DNA of 64,000 nt. It comes from Cognatitamlana onchidii. Its GTDB lineage: Bacteria; Bacteroidota; Bacteroidia; Flavobacteriales; Flavobacteriaceae. The notes beneath the pieces are model-generated. The model was not told where the DNA came from and ran no database searches. It worked only from the letters and a program-made list of their open reading frames with translations. The stretch covers positions 62,001 through 126,000 of the forward strand of contig NZ_SRWZ01000005.1 in the NCBI RefSeq assembly GCF_004804355.1, in the 5' to 3' direction. The stretch's first letter is position 1, and every line of letters begins with the position of its first letter. Position numbers and translations under genes: made by a program. Shown piece by piece: positions 54,862 through 62,386 of the stretch.

Positions 54862-55109
54862 AGTAGGTTTTGACTGGTAATTATCTTTAGACTAGCTACC
54901 TTGAGAAAGGTTTAAAAGTCAATCTAGCTTTAGCCCTCAGATAATAAGGTTTAATATCTGGATTTAAATCCGCTGGAAAAGCAGGATTCAAATCATTTTA
55001 ACAAAACCCGAATGGTGTTGTAAGTCATATTCAGTTTTATTCTAAAGAGCTCCTGAAGCAATATGCGACATCAAATTATCATGCTCTTATCTTAGGTTTT
55101 TATCTCATA

Positions 55110-55901
55110 TTACCGTGTTATATTTCCTGGTGTTCCAAAATAGCCGTTTCCATTTAAGTAAGGGTCTTCACTTGTAATATGATAGTGATAAATGCCATCA
55201 GGAAAATCGGCTGTTACAGATACATGCCCATGATAATCATCCAGATTGGCATTGGTAATAATTTGTCCATTTTCCATTGGTCCATATACAGGAAAACCGT
55301 CCGACAACAATCCTAAAAAAGCATCTTCACCAAATTGTTGTGTTAGGTAAGTTGGCTCAATGTGGTAATGATAAACCCCCGTACGTTGCGGGTGTCCTAA
55401 ATATTGATCGAAAGAATCTATCTCATTGGTTAATGGTTGATCTGGCCCAGCATACTGATTAAAAAATACCACCCCGTTTCTTGAAATTCCTATGGGACCT
55501 AAACCTGTTGCTTCTTTGTTAACAGCTTCGGCTGGGTTTAAGGGTATTGTAAAAACGATATTTTGTTCACTAATAGTGTTAGGGTTTATTCGAAAATTAG
55601 AATTGGTCCCATTGTAAGCCTCGTACAGGGGGTTACTAGTCGGCCAATACGGACTTTTATGATCTGGCAAATCTGAAGTTGTAAAAATCACAACGTTACC
55701 TGCAATTTCATAAGAAAGTCCCGTGCCTTTAAATTTCGACAATATATTAGTTATATCGTAAGTTTGTGTAGCTATTTCTTCCTGCTCCAGCTCCTGCTCC
55801 TGCTCTTGTTCTAGGTTTATGGCATCATCACCATTAGAACAGGCAATAAAGATAAAGCCTATCAATAGAAATAATACTATTAGTTTTTTTGTCGTTTTCA
55901 T
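55110..55901 (-). CDS. YHYH-domain lipoprotein (copy 1)
   Basis: 263 residues, lipobox ending IFIAC (Cys 21), then a Glu/Gln-rich linker (EQEQEQELEQEE) and the YHYH domain with the same motif order as copy 2: YHYHIEPTYL, DGFPVYGPMENG and DDYHGHVSVTADF. Its start is 11 bases after the stop of a 48-residue membrane protein that has its own ECF-type promoter, so this gene very probably belongs to that regulon. Metal binding is suggested by the clustered His residues but not proven. Confidence 0.85.
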   Translation of the reverse strand: MKTTKKLIVLFLLIGFIFIACSNGDDAINLEQEQEQELEQEEIATQTYDITNILSKFKGTGLSYEIAGNVVIFTTSDLPDHKSPYWPTSNPLYEAYNGTNSNFRINPNTISEQNIVFTIPLNPAEAVNKEATGLGPIGISRNGVVFFNQYAGPDQPLTNEIDSFDQYLGHPQRTGVYHYHIEPTYLTQQFGEDAFLGLLSDGFPVYGPMENGQIITNANLDDYHGHVSVTADFPDGIYHYHITSEDPYLNGNGYFGTPGNITR

Positions 55902-55912
55902 AAGCTGTTTTT

Positions 55913-56059
55913 TTACTTTTTAGCAATGATAGTTTCCGCCCCAGACATCTGGATATTCCTATCAGAAAACAAATTAAATATCATGCAGACGTTTAAAAAT
56001 AATATGGTAAGGATGGCTAGAGCCAGTCCTATAATGAATTTTCTTTGGCTAAGTTTCAT
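55913..56059 (-). CDS. 48-residue membrane protein under the ECF promoter
   Basis: The frame starts MKLSQRKFIIGLALAIL and has one membrane helix (about 8-32) after a positively charged N-terminus, then a short polar tail ending AKK. It was not called by length-based ORF finding. Support comes from the ECF-type promoter at 56110-56082, which lies 22 bases before its ATG, the same spacing as for the EF-hand gene. It is followed after 11 bases by YHYH copy 1. It may be a small regulator or membrane partner; no family recognised. Confidence 0.55.
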   Translation of the reverse strand: MKLSQRKFIIGLALAILTILFLNVCMIFNLFSDRNIQMSGAETIIAKK

Positions 56060-56081
56060 TTAATTGGGTTTGATTTATCTC

Positions 56082-56110
56082 TTTTGATGCTAATTAAAAA
56101 ATAAACTTGC
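56082..56110 (-). promoter_or_regulatory. ECF regulon promoter E (small protein and YHYH operon)
   Basis: On the minus strand: CCGCAAGTTT (-35), 13 bases after GCAAGTTT, then CATCAAAA (-10). It differs from the consensus only in one -10 base and one base after the -35 box. It lies between the EF-hand stop and the small protein start. Confidence 0.8.
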
Positions 56111-56112
56111 GG

Positions 56113-56649
56113 CTACTGCGGTCTTTTTTTAGGCCTTTTACTCTGCTCCTTCAAAAAGAATGCTTCTAACTCTTCCAAACTTAACATATCATTTTTATCG
56201 GTATCAATAGCCTTAAAGTGTTTTAACAGATGCGCATTCCGTTTGGTGTCTAGCTCTTCCCTGCTTAGCTCCCCATCATCATTCTTATCTGCCTTTTTTA
56301 TGAGCTTTTCTGGTGATACTTTTTTAACCTTTTTGTGGTTAAAAAATGCTTCAAGCTCTTCTAAACCCAAAAAACCATCCTCATTGGTATCTATCTTATC
56401 AAAATCCTCTAATAATTTCCCTTTTTTGGCTTTAGAGGCTTCTTCTTTACTAATCTTTCCATCATCGTTAGTATCTAACATGGTTAGTATTTGCGATGCG
56501 TTGGGGCGCGGTCTAGGTTGTTGACCTTGCCCTGACCCTGGCCCTCTAGTTCCCATTTGGCCACCCCCTGGAGGTCCTTGGGCATAAATATCAATGGTTA
56601 TTATAAATACAAATGCAGCAAGTGCTGTTTTTAATATGTCGCTTTTCAT
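56113..56649 (-). CDS. Secreted EF-hand protein
   Basis: 178 residues with a signal peptide ending DIYAQ and a Gly/Pro/Gln-rich linker. Four EF-hand loops follow in two pairs: DTNDDGKISKEE, DTNEDGFLGLEE, DKNDDGELSREE and DTDKNDMLSLEE. Loops 1 to 3 have complete calcium ligands, and loop 4 keeps most of them. It is probably a periplasmic or outer-surface calcium-binding protein. It has its own regulon promoter (D) and is flanked by CotH and YHYH genes that carry the same promoter type. Confidence 0.88.
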   Translation of the reverse strand: MKSDILKTALAAFVFIITIDIYAQGPPGGGQMGTRGPGSGQGQQPRPRPNASQILTMLDTNDDGKISKEEASKAKKGKLLEDFDKIDTNEDGFLGLEELEAFFNHKKVKKVSPEKLIKKADKNDDGELSREELDTKRNAHLLKHFKAIDTDKNDMLSLEELEAFFLKEQSKRPKKRPQ

Positions 56650-56671
56650 GGTATTGTATGTTTGTTTTATG

Positions 56672-56700
56672 TTTAGATGAGGTCTTTTTTAAAAACTTGC
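56672..56700 (-). promoter_or_regulatory. ECF regulon promoter D (EF-hand gene)
   Basis: On the minus strand: GCAAGTTT, 13 bases, CATCTAAA. The -10 box ends 22 bases before the EF-hand ATG. Confidence 0.88.
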
Positions 56701-56738
56701 GGTTTAACCTAATTATTTTATGATTCAGTAGGGACCCC

Positions 56739-58199
56739 TTATTTATTGAGGTATAAATTAACTGCAGACGTTCGTGACGACACATGGTTTATTAACTGAT
56801 TAACCGATATTTGAAAATCGGCACTCGAGTTTAAGAATGTATATCCAGAAACTTCGGTTGTTGCATAAGGTTCGATAAGCGCTGTATAAGTATTATATAA
56901 AGCTTGAATGTCGCTCATTTTAAACGCCCCGTTAATAACCTCTTCAAGATAAGCCTCGTATTTAGCCTTGTAAACCTCATCTTGGTATAGATACCCTATT
57001 AAAGGCCACTGTGATGTAGATATATTGGAAAAATCTAGAAGCGCAGCTCCTCCTTGTTTCCCTTCTTGAAGTGCCTCATTATTATCCCATGGAATCCAAG
57101 TTAATTTTTTCGTGTCGGGATTATTATATAGATAATAATTGTGCGTCATCTTACCATAGGTGTCCCAGTTTTGAATAATGGTATTGGTTGCCAAATATTT
57201 TAAAAACACATCGGTATCAAAAACGGTTTCAAGATTGGCTCGCCAAATTTCGGGGTTTGTTATTCTAGATTCGTCATGTAAAAGGCTTAATAAACTGTTA
57301 ACATCAGAAAAATCAGCCTCTTCCTCATTAGTTTTCTTTACGTACTCGGCTTCATTAAAAGTGCCTAAAGCAAAACTGGCGGCATCTCCATCGGGCTTAT
57401 ATAAATTACCATCATCACTAGAAAATTGAGTATCTAAAACACTACCATCTACTTCTTCTACCAAGGTGTAGAGACCAAAATATTCGGGACCGTCACCATG
57501 ATCTACATAAAGCGTATAAAAGGCAGTATGCGATCCTACCAAGCCAGCATTTCTAAAAACATCGCCAGCCACTTTTTCTCGAAGCATCGATTTATCGCCG
57601 TAGTTGTTTTTAAGACTAAACTTTTTAAAACCATAGAAACGTTGATTGTCAATTTGCGGATAATCATCTTCGAACTCATCAAAATCAAGCTTAAACGATA
57701 GTTTTAATATCCCATTTCTCCAACTAGATTGTAAACTAGAATTCCCTTTAAAACGAACCCCTACACGATACCACTGTTTCCCCTTATAGAACACCTCGGC
57801 GGGCACAAAAATGGGATCTTCATCTGTATCCAATAAACCACCACCTCTAGGGCCACCATTACCAGCACCAAAAGTTCCATAATGCTTGGTCATGTCGTCT
57901 AACATACTTTGCCATCGGGCTTCAGTAATTACGATATCTAGTCTTTTAACCACATCATCTTGAAACACCTCGTCTATATTAGGATCAATATCTTTAGTAT
58001 GCGTTTCTGTGGTCCAATCTATAGCTTCAAACTGCGTATCGTCAACAACTGGAGCTTCTCCTTCTAGCTCTTCAACCTCCTCAGAAACATCGACTAACGA
58101 AGGAGGAGCATCATCACTACTACAACCCACTACAAGTAAAACTCCCGATAGTATAACTAGGGTTTTTAATGTGCTTTTAAACTCTTTTAACTTTTTCAT
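56739..58199 (-). CDS. CotH-like protein kinase family lipoprotein
   Basis: 486 residues with a lipobox ending VVGC (Cys 26) and an acidic linker. The CotH fold shows VGVRFKGNSSLQS, KLSFKLDFDEF, KKFSLKNNYGDKSMLREKV, YFGLYTLVEEVDGS, LYKPDGDA and a late metal/catalytic WIPWDNNEALQ (about 365-375). Bacillus CotH is an atypical kinase that phosphorylates spore-coat proteins; Bacteroidota homologues are secreted and their targets are unknown. Here it has its own regulon promoter (C), which places it with EF-hand and YHYH proteins. Confidence 0.88.
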   Translation of the reverse strand: MKKLKEFKSTLKTLVILSGVLLVVGCSSDDAPPSLVDVSEEVEELEGEAPVVDDTQFEAIDWTTETHTKDIDPNIDEVFQDDVVKRLDIVITEARWQSMLDDMTKHYGTFGAGNGGPRGGGLLDTDEDPIFVPAEVFYKGKQWYRVGVRFKGNSSLQSSWRNGILKLSFKLDFDEFEDDYPQIDNQRFYGFKKFSLKNNYGDKSMLREKVAGDVFRNAGLVGSHTAFYTLYVDHGDGPEYFGLYTLVEEVDGSVLDTQFSSDDGNLYKPDGDAASFALGTFNEAEYVKKTNEEEADFSDVNSLLSLLHDESRITNPEIWRANLETVFDTDVFLKYLATNTIIQNWDTYGKMTHNYYLYNNPDTKKLTWIPWDNNEALQEGKQGGAALLDFSNISTSQWPLIGYLYQDEVYKAKYEAYLEEVINGAFKMSDIQALYNTYTALIEPYATTEVSGYTFLNSSADFQISVNQLINHVSSRTSAVNLYLNK

Positions 58200-58226
58200 A
58201 TGCTTACAATTTTATGTTTGTAGCTA

Positions 58227-58255
58227 TTTAGATGTTCATTAGATTAAAAACCTGC
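58227..58255 (-). promoter_or_regulatory. ECF regulon promoter C (CotH gene)
   Basis: On the minus strand: GCAGGTTT (one change from GCAAGTTT), 13 bases, CATCTAAA. It lies 27 bases before the CotH start codon and just after the terminator of the previous transcript. Confidence 0.85.
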
Positions 58256-58278
58256 GCTCGTTTATGTTAAAAAGCAAT

Positions 58279-58311
58279 AAAAAAAAGACTCTCAAAATAA
58301 ATGAAAGTCTT
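58279..58311 (-). terminator. Terminator of the anti-sigma/Spy-like transcript
   Basis: On the minus strand AAGACTTTC pairs with GAGAGTCTT (nine pairs with one G-U) and a run of U follows. It separates the sensor genes from the CotH transcript, which explains why CotH needs its own promoter. Confidence 0.78.
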
Positions 58312-58318
58312 AATTAAA

Positions 58319-58867
58319 TTATTCATGCTTAAAACGATGAGGCGGTCCATGACCGTTTCCTTCCCTAGGTCCAGGCCGTCTATCGCCGTCGGGTCTACCG
58401 CCTCGCGGCGGCCCATGTTCCCTTCCACTAGGTCTCAAGGCATCCTTAATTATCTTACTAAACATCACTTTCTGTTCTGCATTACATATGTTTTGTATGT
58501 CTTTGAAATGATTATACGTTAAAAGTTCACGTTGCTTCTCTTTTTCTCCTATACGTGTCGCAATAGAGTCTATACCTGCCCTTGTCGTAGACGGTTCAGA
58601 CAAACCTACAAACAGGGCATCTTTCAACCCGCGAATATCCTCCAAAATAGTTCTCATTTCATGACGATGTGCACGAGACAACGCATCAAATGTTTCTTCT
58701 TGAGTAGCATCAAAACCCAGCTGATCTTTTAAAAAAGCTCCTGGTGGTTTGCGTTCCTTAGTAGGCTCTTCCTTTTCTCCGCTTCCCAAATAATTGAATA
58801 GAAAAAAACCATTCACTACAATCAAAAAAGCAAGTAATATATATATAGGTAGTTTTTTTTGCATCAT
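58319..58867 (-). CDS. Membrane-anchored Spy/CnrX-like metal-sensor-type protein
   Basis: 182 residues: an N-terminal membrane anchor (about 6-26), then a helical periplasmic domain (FLKDQLGFDATQEETFDALSRAHRHEMR, then EKEKQRELLTYNHFKDIQ) and a tail rich in Gly, Pro, Arg and His (REHGPPRGGRPDG). This is the layout of the periplasmic heavy-metal sensor and Spy families. Its start overlaps the stop of the membrane partner gene, so the two are coupled. Together with the sigma gene it forms a CnrYXH-like trio. Which ligand it senses is unknown. Confidence 0.75.
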   Translation of the reverse strand: MMQKKLPIYILLAFLIVVNGFFLFNYLGSGEKEEPTKERKPPGAFLKDQLGFDATQEETFDALSRAHRHEMRTILEDIRGLKDALFVGLSEPSTTRAGIDSIATRIGEKEKQRELLTYNHFKDIQNICNAEQKVMFSKIIKDALRPSGREHGPPRGGRPDGDRRPGPREGNGHGPPHRFKHE

Positions 58868-59169
58868 TAGTTGTTTAAAATTGAAGTGTCTTCGTTATAA
58901 ACGGATAATCCGTAAGATTCTGCAAACTCACTCACATGCACCTCATAAGCCGAGGCCTTTTCAAGCTTAATAAACGCCAACACATTTAGTACCACTATAC
59001 ACACTAAAGTCGCTAATTGCAATTTAGGTGTAAACCAAGACCAAGCCATTGGCGCTTCCGTCTTTTCTGCAAATAAAACTTGCATGGTTTTATCTTTAAA
59101 AAAGGGAGATACATGAACCGTTTCAAGGTTCTCTAACACATGTAACGTCTCGTCAATTTGCTTTTGCAT
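58867..59169 (-). CDS. Small single-span membrane protein, probable anti-sigma factor (locus 3)
   Basis: 100 residues from the ATG at 59169 (MQKQIDETLHVLENLETVHV). An upstream ATG at 59187 would add six residues but lies only 8 bases after the -10 box of promoter B and would be almost leaderless; 59169 gives the same spacing as the other regulon genes. A cytoplasmic N-terminus of about 50 residues is followed by one membrane helix (about 57-74) and a short periplasmic tail. Size, topology and place between sigma and sensor genes match CnrY-type anti-sigma factors; there is no clear sequence signature. Confidence 0.68.
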   Translation of the reverse strand: MQKQIDETLHVLENLETVHVSPFFKDKTMQVLFAEKTEAPMAWSWFTPKLQLATLVCIVVLNVLAFIKLEKASAYEVHVSEFAESYGLSVYNEDTSILNN

Positions 59170-59195
59170 GTTGTTATCTCTATCCATATCAAATA

Positions 59196-59224
59196 TTTAG
59201 ATGCCCAAAGTTTTAAAAACTTGC
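59196..59224 (-). promoter_or_regulatory. ECF regulon promoter B (anti-sigma and sensor genes)
   Basis: On the minus strand: GCAAGTTT, 13 bases, CATCTAAA, directly after the sigma gene stop. The sigma gene and its two partner genes are therefore on separate transcripts as well as adjacent. Confidence 0.88.
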
Positions 59225-59225
59225 G

Positions 59226-59804
59226 CTAATTATTGTTTTTATAAAAATATTCTAAAAGCTTCTGTAAATTCTTTTTTGCTCTAAACATTAAAGACTCTAC
59301 AGACGCTATACTCTTCTCTGTAATAGCACTAATTTCTTGATAGCTTTTACCATCTACCTTATGCAGGGTAAACACCACTTTTTGTGCCTCGGGTAGTTGG
59401 TTAATCGCATAAAATAAAGTTTGGCTTTTCTCCTTGTTTTCTAAAATAACCCCTGGATGATTCATCTCGGTAAAATAGCTTGTTTTATCAAGAGGAATCT
59501 CATTTCCCAAAATAGATTGCATAAACCCAAACCGCTTTTTCGTGTTCCGTTTCCTAATAAACTCTAAACATTTATTAGTTGTAATCCTATAAACCCAAGT
59601 TGATAATTTAGACTGCCCTTTAAACTTTTCAATGCTCTTAAAGACCTCTACAAACACCTCTTGTGCAATATCTTCGGCATCCTCCTTATTGGGTACAAAC
59701 GATATGCAGGTAGCAAACACCTTCTGCTGAAAATCGTCCAACAACTTCCCATATGCACTGGCATGATGGTTACGCAAACCCGCTATAAATTCGTTTTCTG
59801 TCAA
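59226..59804 (-). CDS. RNA polymerase sigma factor, ECF family (locus 3, regulon master)
   Basis: 192 residues. Region 2 is ATCISFVPNKEDAEDIAQEVFVEVF and KGQSKLSTWVYRITTNKCLEFI (about 30-77). Region 4 is INQLPEAQKVVFTLHKVDGKSYQEI and SIASVESLMFRAKKNLQKLL (about 137-184). The linker between them is longer than usual and includes FGFMQSILGNEIPLD. Five identical-format promoters, including one upstream of this gene itself, mark it as the likely reader of that sequence and as autoregulated. Confidence 0.93.
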   Translation of the reverse strand: MTENEFIAGLRNHHASAYGKLLDDFQQKVFATCISFVPNKEDAEDIAQEVFVEVFKSIEKFKGQSKLSTWVYRITTNKCLEFIRKRNTKKRFGFMQSILGNEIPLDKTSYFTEMNHPGVILENKEKSQTLFYAINQLPEAQKVVFTLHKVDGKSYQEISAITEKSIASVESLMFRAKKNLQKLLEYFYKNNN

Positions 59805-59828
59805 ATACGTTAATTAAACTTGTTCAAG

Positions 59829-59857
59829 TTTAGATGTATATAAAAAATAAAACTTGC
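59829..59857 (-). promoter_or_regulatory. ECF regulon promoter A (sigma gene)
   Basis: On the minus strand: GCAAGTTT (59857-59850), 13 bases, CATCTAAA (59836-59829), 24 bases before the sigma ATG. This supports autoregulation. Confidence 0.88.
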
Positions 59858-59880
59858 GCTATTTTTTGTGTTTTTTATTT

Positions 59881-59992
59881 GGGCGCTCCCCTATATCCTG
59901 AAACAAGTTCAGGAACCGGGTCGGGCTTTACATTACAAGTCCGCGCACCTCCTGCGTCGGGCTGTGGGCTTTTCATTACAATCACTAGTGCA
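59881..59992 (-). repeat. Dispersed intergenic repeat, copy 3
   Basis: On the minus strand the element reads CACTAGTGATTGTAATG, AAAAGCCCACAGCCCGACG, CAGGAGGTGCG, TGTAAAGCCCGACCC and ends GGGGAGCGCCC. It shares the exact words CCCGACGCAGGAGG and AAAGCCCGACCC, in the same order, with copy 1 at 2727-2808. An extra stem, TCCTGAA-CTTG-TTTCAGGA, is inserted near the end. It sits between two outward-facing promoters. Confidence 0.7.
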
Positions 59993-60203
59993 AACCCCTC
60001 CCGCCAAAGTTTATTCTAATTTTAAAATAAAGATGGTTTGCAAACAATTAGCAATGTAAAGAATAAACCAAACCGCCGCAAGAAAGTCAGGATCCAAATC
60101 CATGCTAACAAATAATCCACCAAAGTATAGAATGTATAGAAAATGGTAAATTGTACATCCGCCAAAAAGAATAAAAGACATTAACTTTTACACATTTAAA
60201 ACG

Positions 60204-60211
60204 TACCTTTG
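60204..60211 (+). promoter_or_regulatory. -7 promoter box of rsmB
   Basis: TACCTTTG lies 77 bases before the rsmB ATG, giving a leader of about 70 bases. Confidence 0.5.
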
Positions 60212-60288
60212 CCGTCAAATTTTCAATCAGTTCAATTTAGGTTTGAGCGCGTACTGCAAACTACCACTGAACACTGAGTACTTAAAAA

Positions 60289-61503
60289 ATGCGATTACAC
60301 AGAAACCTTTGCTTCGCCGTTATAGACGGACTCACACAAATTTTTAATGACGGGCAATACGCCGACAAAGTAATTCAGCAATTATTAAAACGCGATAAAC
60401 GCTGGGGCTCAAGAGATAGAGGTTTCGTTGCAGAAACCACCTACGATATAGTACGTTGGAAACGTCTATATGCCGAAATAGCAGAAGTAAAAGCACCTTT
60501 TAATCGTGATAATCTGTGGCGCATGTTTGCCGTATGGGCCACCCTAAAGGGGATTAAATTACCCGATTGGAAATATTTTGAAAGCACCCCTACACGTAAA
60601 ATAAAGGGGCGTTTTGATGAACTTTCAAAAATTAGAAAATTTAGAGAATCGATTCCCGACTGGATAGATGCCGTTGGTGTAAAAGAACTCGGCGAAGCCA
60701 CATGGACTAAAGAAATAGCCATGCAAAATGAGCAAGCCCAAGTCATTTTAAGAGTAAACACCCTAAAAACAACCAAAGAAAAATTACAAAATACACTCTT
60801 CGATTTAGGTATTGAAACCGAATTAATAAAAGGCTATCCGTTTGCCCTAAAACTTACAGAGCGTGCCAATGTATTTGTTACCGATGCCTTTAAGCAAGGC
60901 TTGTTCGAAGTGCAAGACGCCTCCTCACAACTGGTAGCTGAATTTCTGGATGTAAAACCAGGGATGAAAGTGGTAGACACCTGTGCTGGCGCTGGTGGTA
61001 AAACCTTACATATGGCCTCTCTAATGGAAAATAAAGGGCAAATTGTGGCCATGGATATTTATGAAAGTAAGCTTAAAAAGCTAAAAGTAAGAGCTAAACG
61101 AAACGGTGTACATAATATCGATTTAAAAGTTATCGATTCCACAAAACCTATTAAAAAATTATACGATAAAGCCGACCGTGTATTAATCGATGCACCTTGT
61201 TCGGGGTTAGGGGTGCTACGCCGAAATCCAGATGCCAAATGGAAACTAGAACCGGAGTTTTTAGATCGTATTCGTGGGGTGCAACAAGATGTTTTACAAC
61301 AATACTCTAGAATGGTAAAACCTAAGGGCAAACTGGTATACGCTACGTGCTCGGTGCTGCCTTCCGAAAATCAAAATCAGGTACAGGCCTTTTTAAAATC
61401 GGAAGCTGGTGAGAATTTCGAACTTATAAAAGACAAAAACGTATTCGCCTACAGCTCTGGATTCGATGGCTTTTATATGGCCTTAATGGCGCGAAAAGCT
61501 TAA
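60289..61503 (+). CDS. rsmB: 16S rRNA (cytosine-C5) methyltransferase, RsmB-like
   Basis: 404 residues of the RsmB/NOP family. An N-terminal helical domain is followed by the methyltransferase core: LFEVQDASSQLVAEFL, the SAM loop VVDTCAGAGGKTLHMA, VLIDAPCSGLGVLRRNPD with one catalytic Cys, and VYATCSVLPSENQNQV with the second. This is the full two-cysteine m5C mechanism. The N-terminus MRLHRNLCFAVIDGLTQIF is well conserved in flavobacteria. The target base is inferred from the family. Confidence 0.9.
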   Translation: MRLHRNLCFAVIDGLTQIFNDGQYADKVIQQLLKRDKRWGSRDRGFVAETTYDIVRWKRLYAEIAEVKAPFNRDNLWRMFAVWATLKGIKLPDWKYFESTPTRKIKGRFDELSKIRKFRESIPDWIDAVGVKELGEATWTKEIAMQNEQAQVILRVNTLKTTKEKLQNTLFDLGIETELIKGYPFALKLTERANVFVTDAFKQGLFEVQDASSQLVAEFLDVKPGMKVVDTCAGAGGKTLHMASLMENKGQIVAMDIYESKLKKLKVRAKRNGVHNIDLKVIDSTKPIKKLYDKADRVLIDAPCSGLGVLRRNPDAKWKLEPEFLDRIRGVQQDVLQQYSRMVKPKGKLVYATCSVLPSENQNQVQAFLKSEAGENFELIKDKNVFAYSSGFDGFYMALMARKA

Positions 61504-61553
61504 ACACCACAAACATCCTTTGTTTTATATTGCCTTATGTGTACCTTAGGCTT

Positions 61554-62087
61554 ATGAAAAATATTGTGTTTTTAGCCAAGAGTATAGACAACTACATAGC
61601 CGGTAAACAAGGTGAGCTCGATTGGTTAGAAATGGTACCCAATCCAGAGCAGTTAGACATGGGGTACAATGCCCTTATGAACGACATTGATGCCATTGTT
61701 ATGGGGAGCAGCACTTTTAAAACAGTTTTAGGTTTTAATGGGCCTTGGCCGTACAACAAACCTGTTTTTGTACTAAGCCATAACCTAAAAACCATACCCG
61801 AACATCTTAAAAAGAAAGTCACGGTAGTCCACGGCAACGAAACCGATGTGTTAAAAACCCTCCACAATAAGGGGTTTAAAAACCTGTATATAGATGGTGG
61901 CAGGGTGGTACAAAACTTTTTAAAACAAGATTTAATTGATGAGTTACGCTTAACCACATTGCCTATTATACTTGGGGATGGCATCCCATTGTTTAGTGTA
62001 TTACCAAAATCACTGGTGTTTGATCACCTTAACACCCAAGTCTTTAACACGCACATTGTACAGAGTTGTTATGCAAGGAGGCGCTAA
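61554..62087 (+). CDS. Dihydrofolate reductase-fold protein (RibD C-terminal type)
   Basis: 177 residues starting MKNIVFLAKSIDNYIAGKQG. The fold marks are DAIVMGSSTFKTVLGFNGPWPYN, NLYIDGGRVVQNFLKQDLIDEL and LPIILGDGIPLF, which match the YyaP/RibD-C family rather than true FolA. It probably binds NADPH; the substrate is unknown. The ATG at 61554 gives the conserved start, and a TTG at 61530 is less likely. It follows rsmB by 50 bases. Confidence 0.82.
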   Translation: MKNIVFLAKSIDNYIAGKQGELDWLEMVPNPEQLDMGYNALMNDIDAIVMGSSTFKTVLGFNGPWPYNKPVFVLSHNLKTIPEHLKKKVTVVHGNETDVLKTLHNKGFKNLYIDGGRVVQNFLKQDLIDELRLTTLPIILGDGIPLFSVLPKSLVFDHLNTQVFNTHIVQSCYARRR

Positions 62088-62293
62088 AATATGAGCTTGC
62101 AATCCTTTACACGGCAAGTTAATAACCCATGCCTCTTTTGTTGAAGACTCCCAAAAAACACTTCCTACGCCTGTAAGAAAATAAACTAAATTTATAAACT
62201 AATACATACAAGCATCACCATACTCTGGCTATTGTGTGGGATAATAAGAATCTATGGCCACTTAAAAGGAGTTGGCAACAATTAAAACCTCAT

Positions 62294-62386
62294 ATGAAAA
62301 TTAAAGAATTAAAAAACCATTTTTCAGAACTTAACGAAGAATTAGTTCTTGAGTATAACGAAAATGGAAATAATGGAATGTCCTAA
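62294..62386 (+). pseudogene. Possible frameshifted gene fragment
   Basis: From the ATG at 62294 a 30-residue frame reads MKIKELKNHFSELNEELVLE and stops at 62384-62386. It overlaps the next frame, which opens in another phase. The phase is open upstream of the ATG for about 100 bases with protein-like composition (VWDNKNLWPLKRSWQQLKP), but without a start. It looks like the 5' part of a broken gene, or a small upstream ORF. Both readings are weak. Confidence 0.3.

Larger units (their letters stand above)
59805..60288. other. Intergenic region with promoter A, repeat copy 3 and rsmB promoter
   Basis: This 484-base gap has no gene. From left to right it holds the regulon promoter A, a G+C-rich dispersed repeat, about 200 A/T-rich bases with nothing recognisable, and the rsmB promoter and leader. 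Confidence 0.6.

Noticed and set aside
54880-54920. A possible sixth regulon promoter before the sulfatase gene
   Set aside because: On the minus strand AGTCTAAA resembles the -10 box, but at the required 13-base spacing the upstream octamer is TAAACCTT, which does not match GCAAGTTT. I do not count it.
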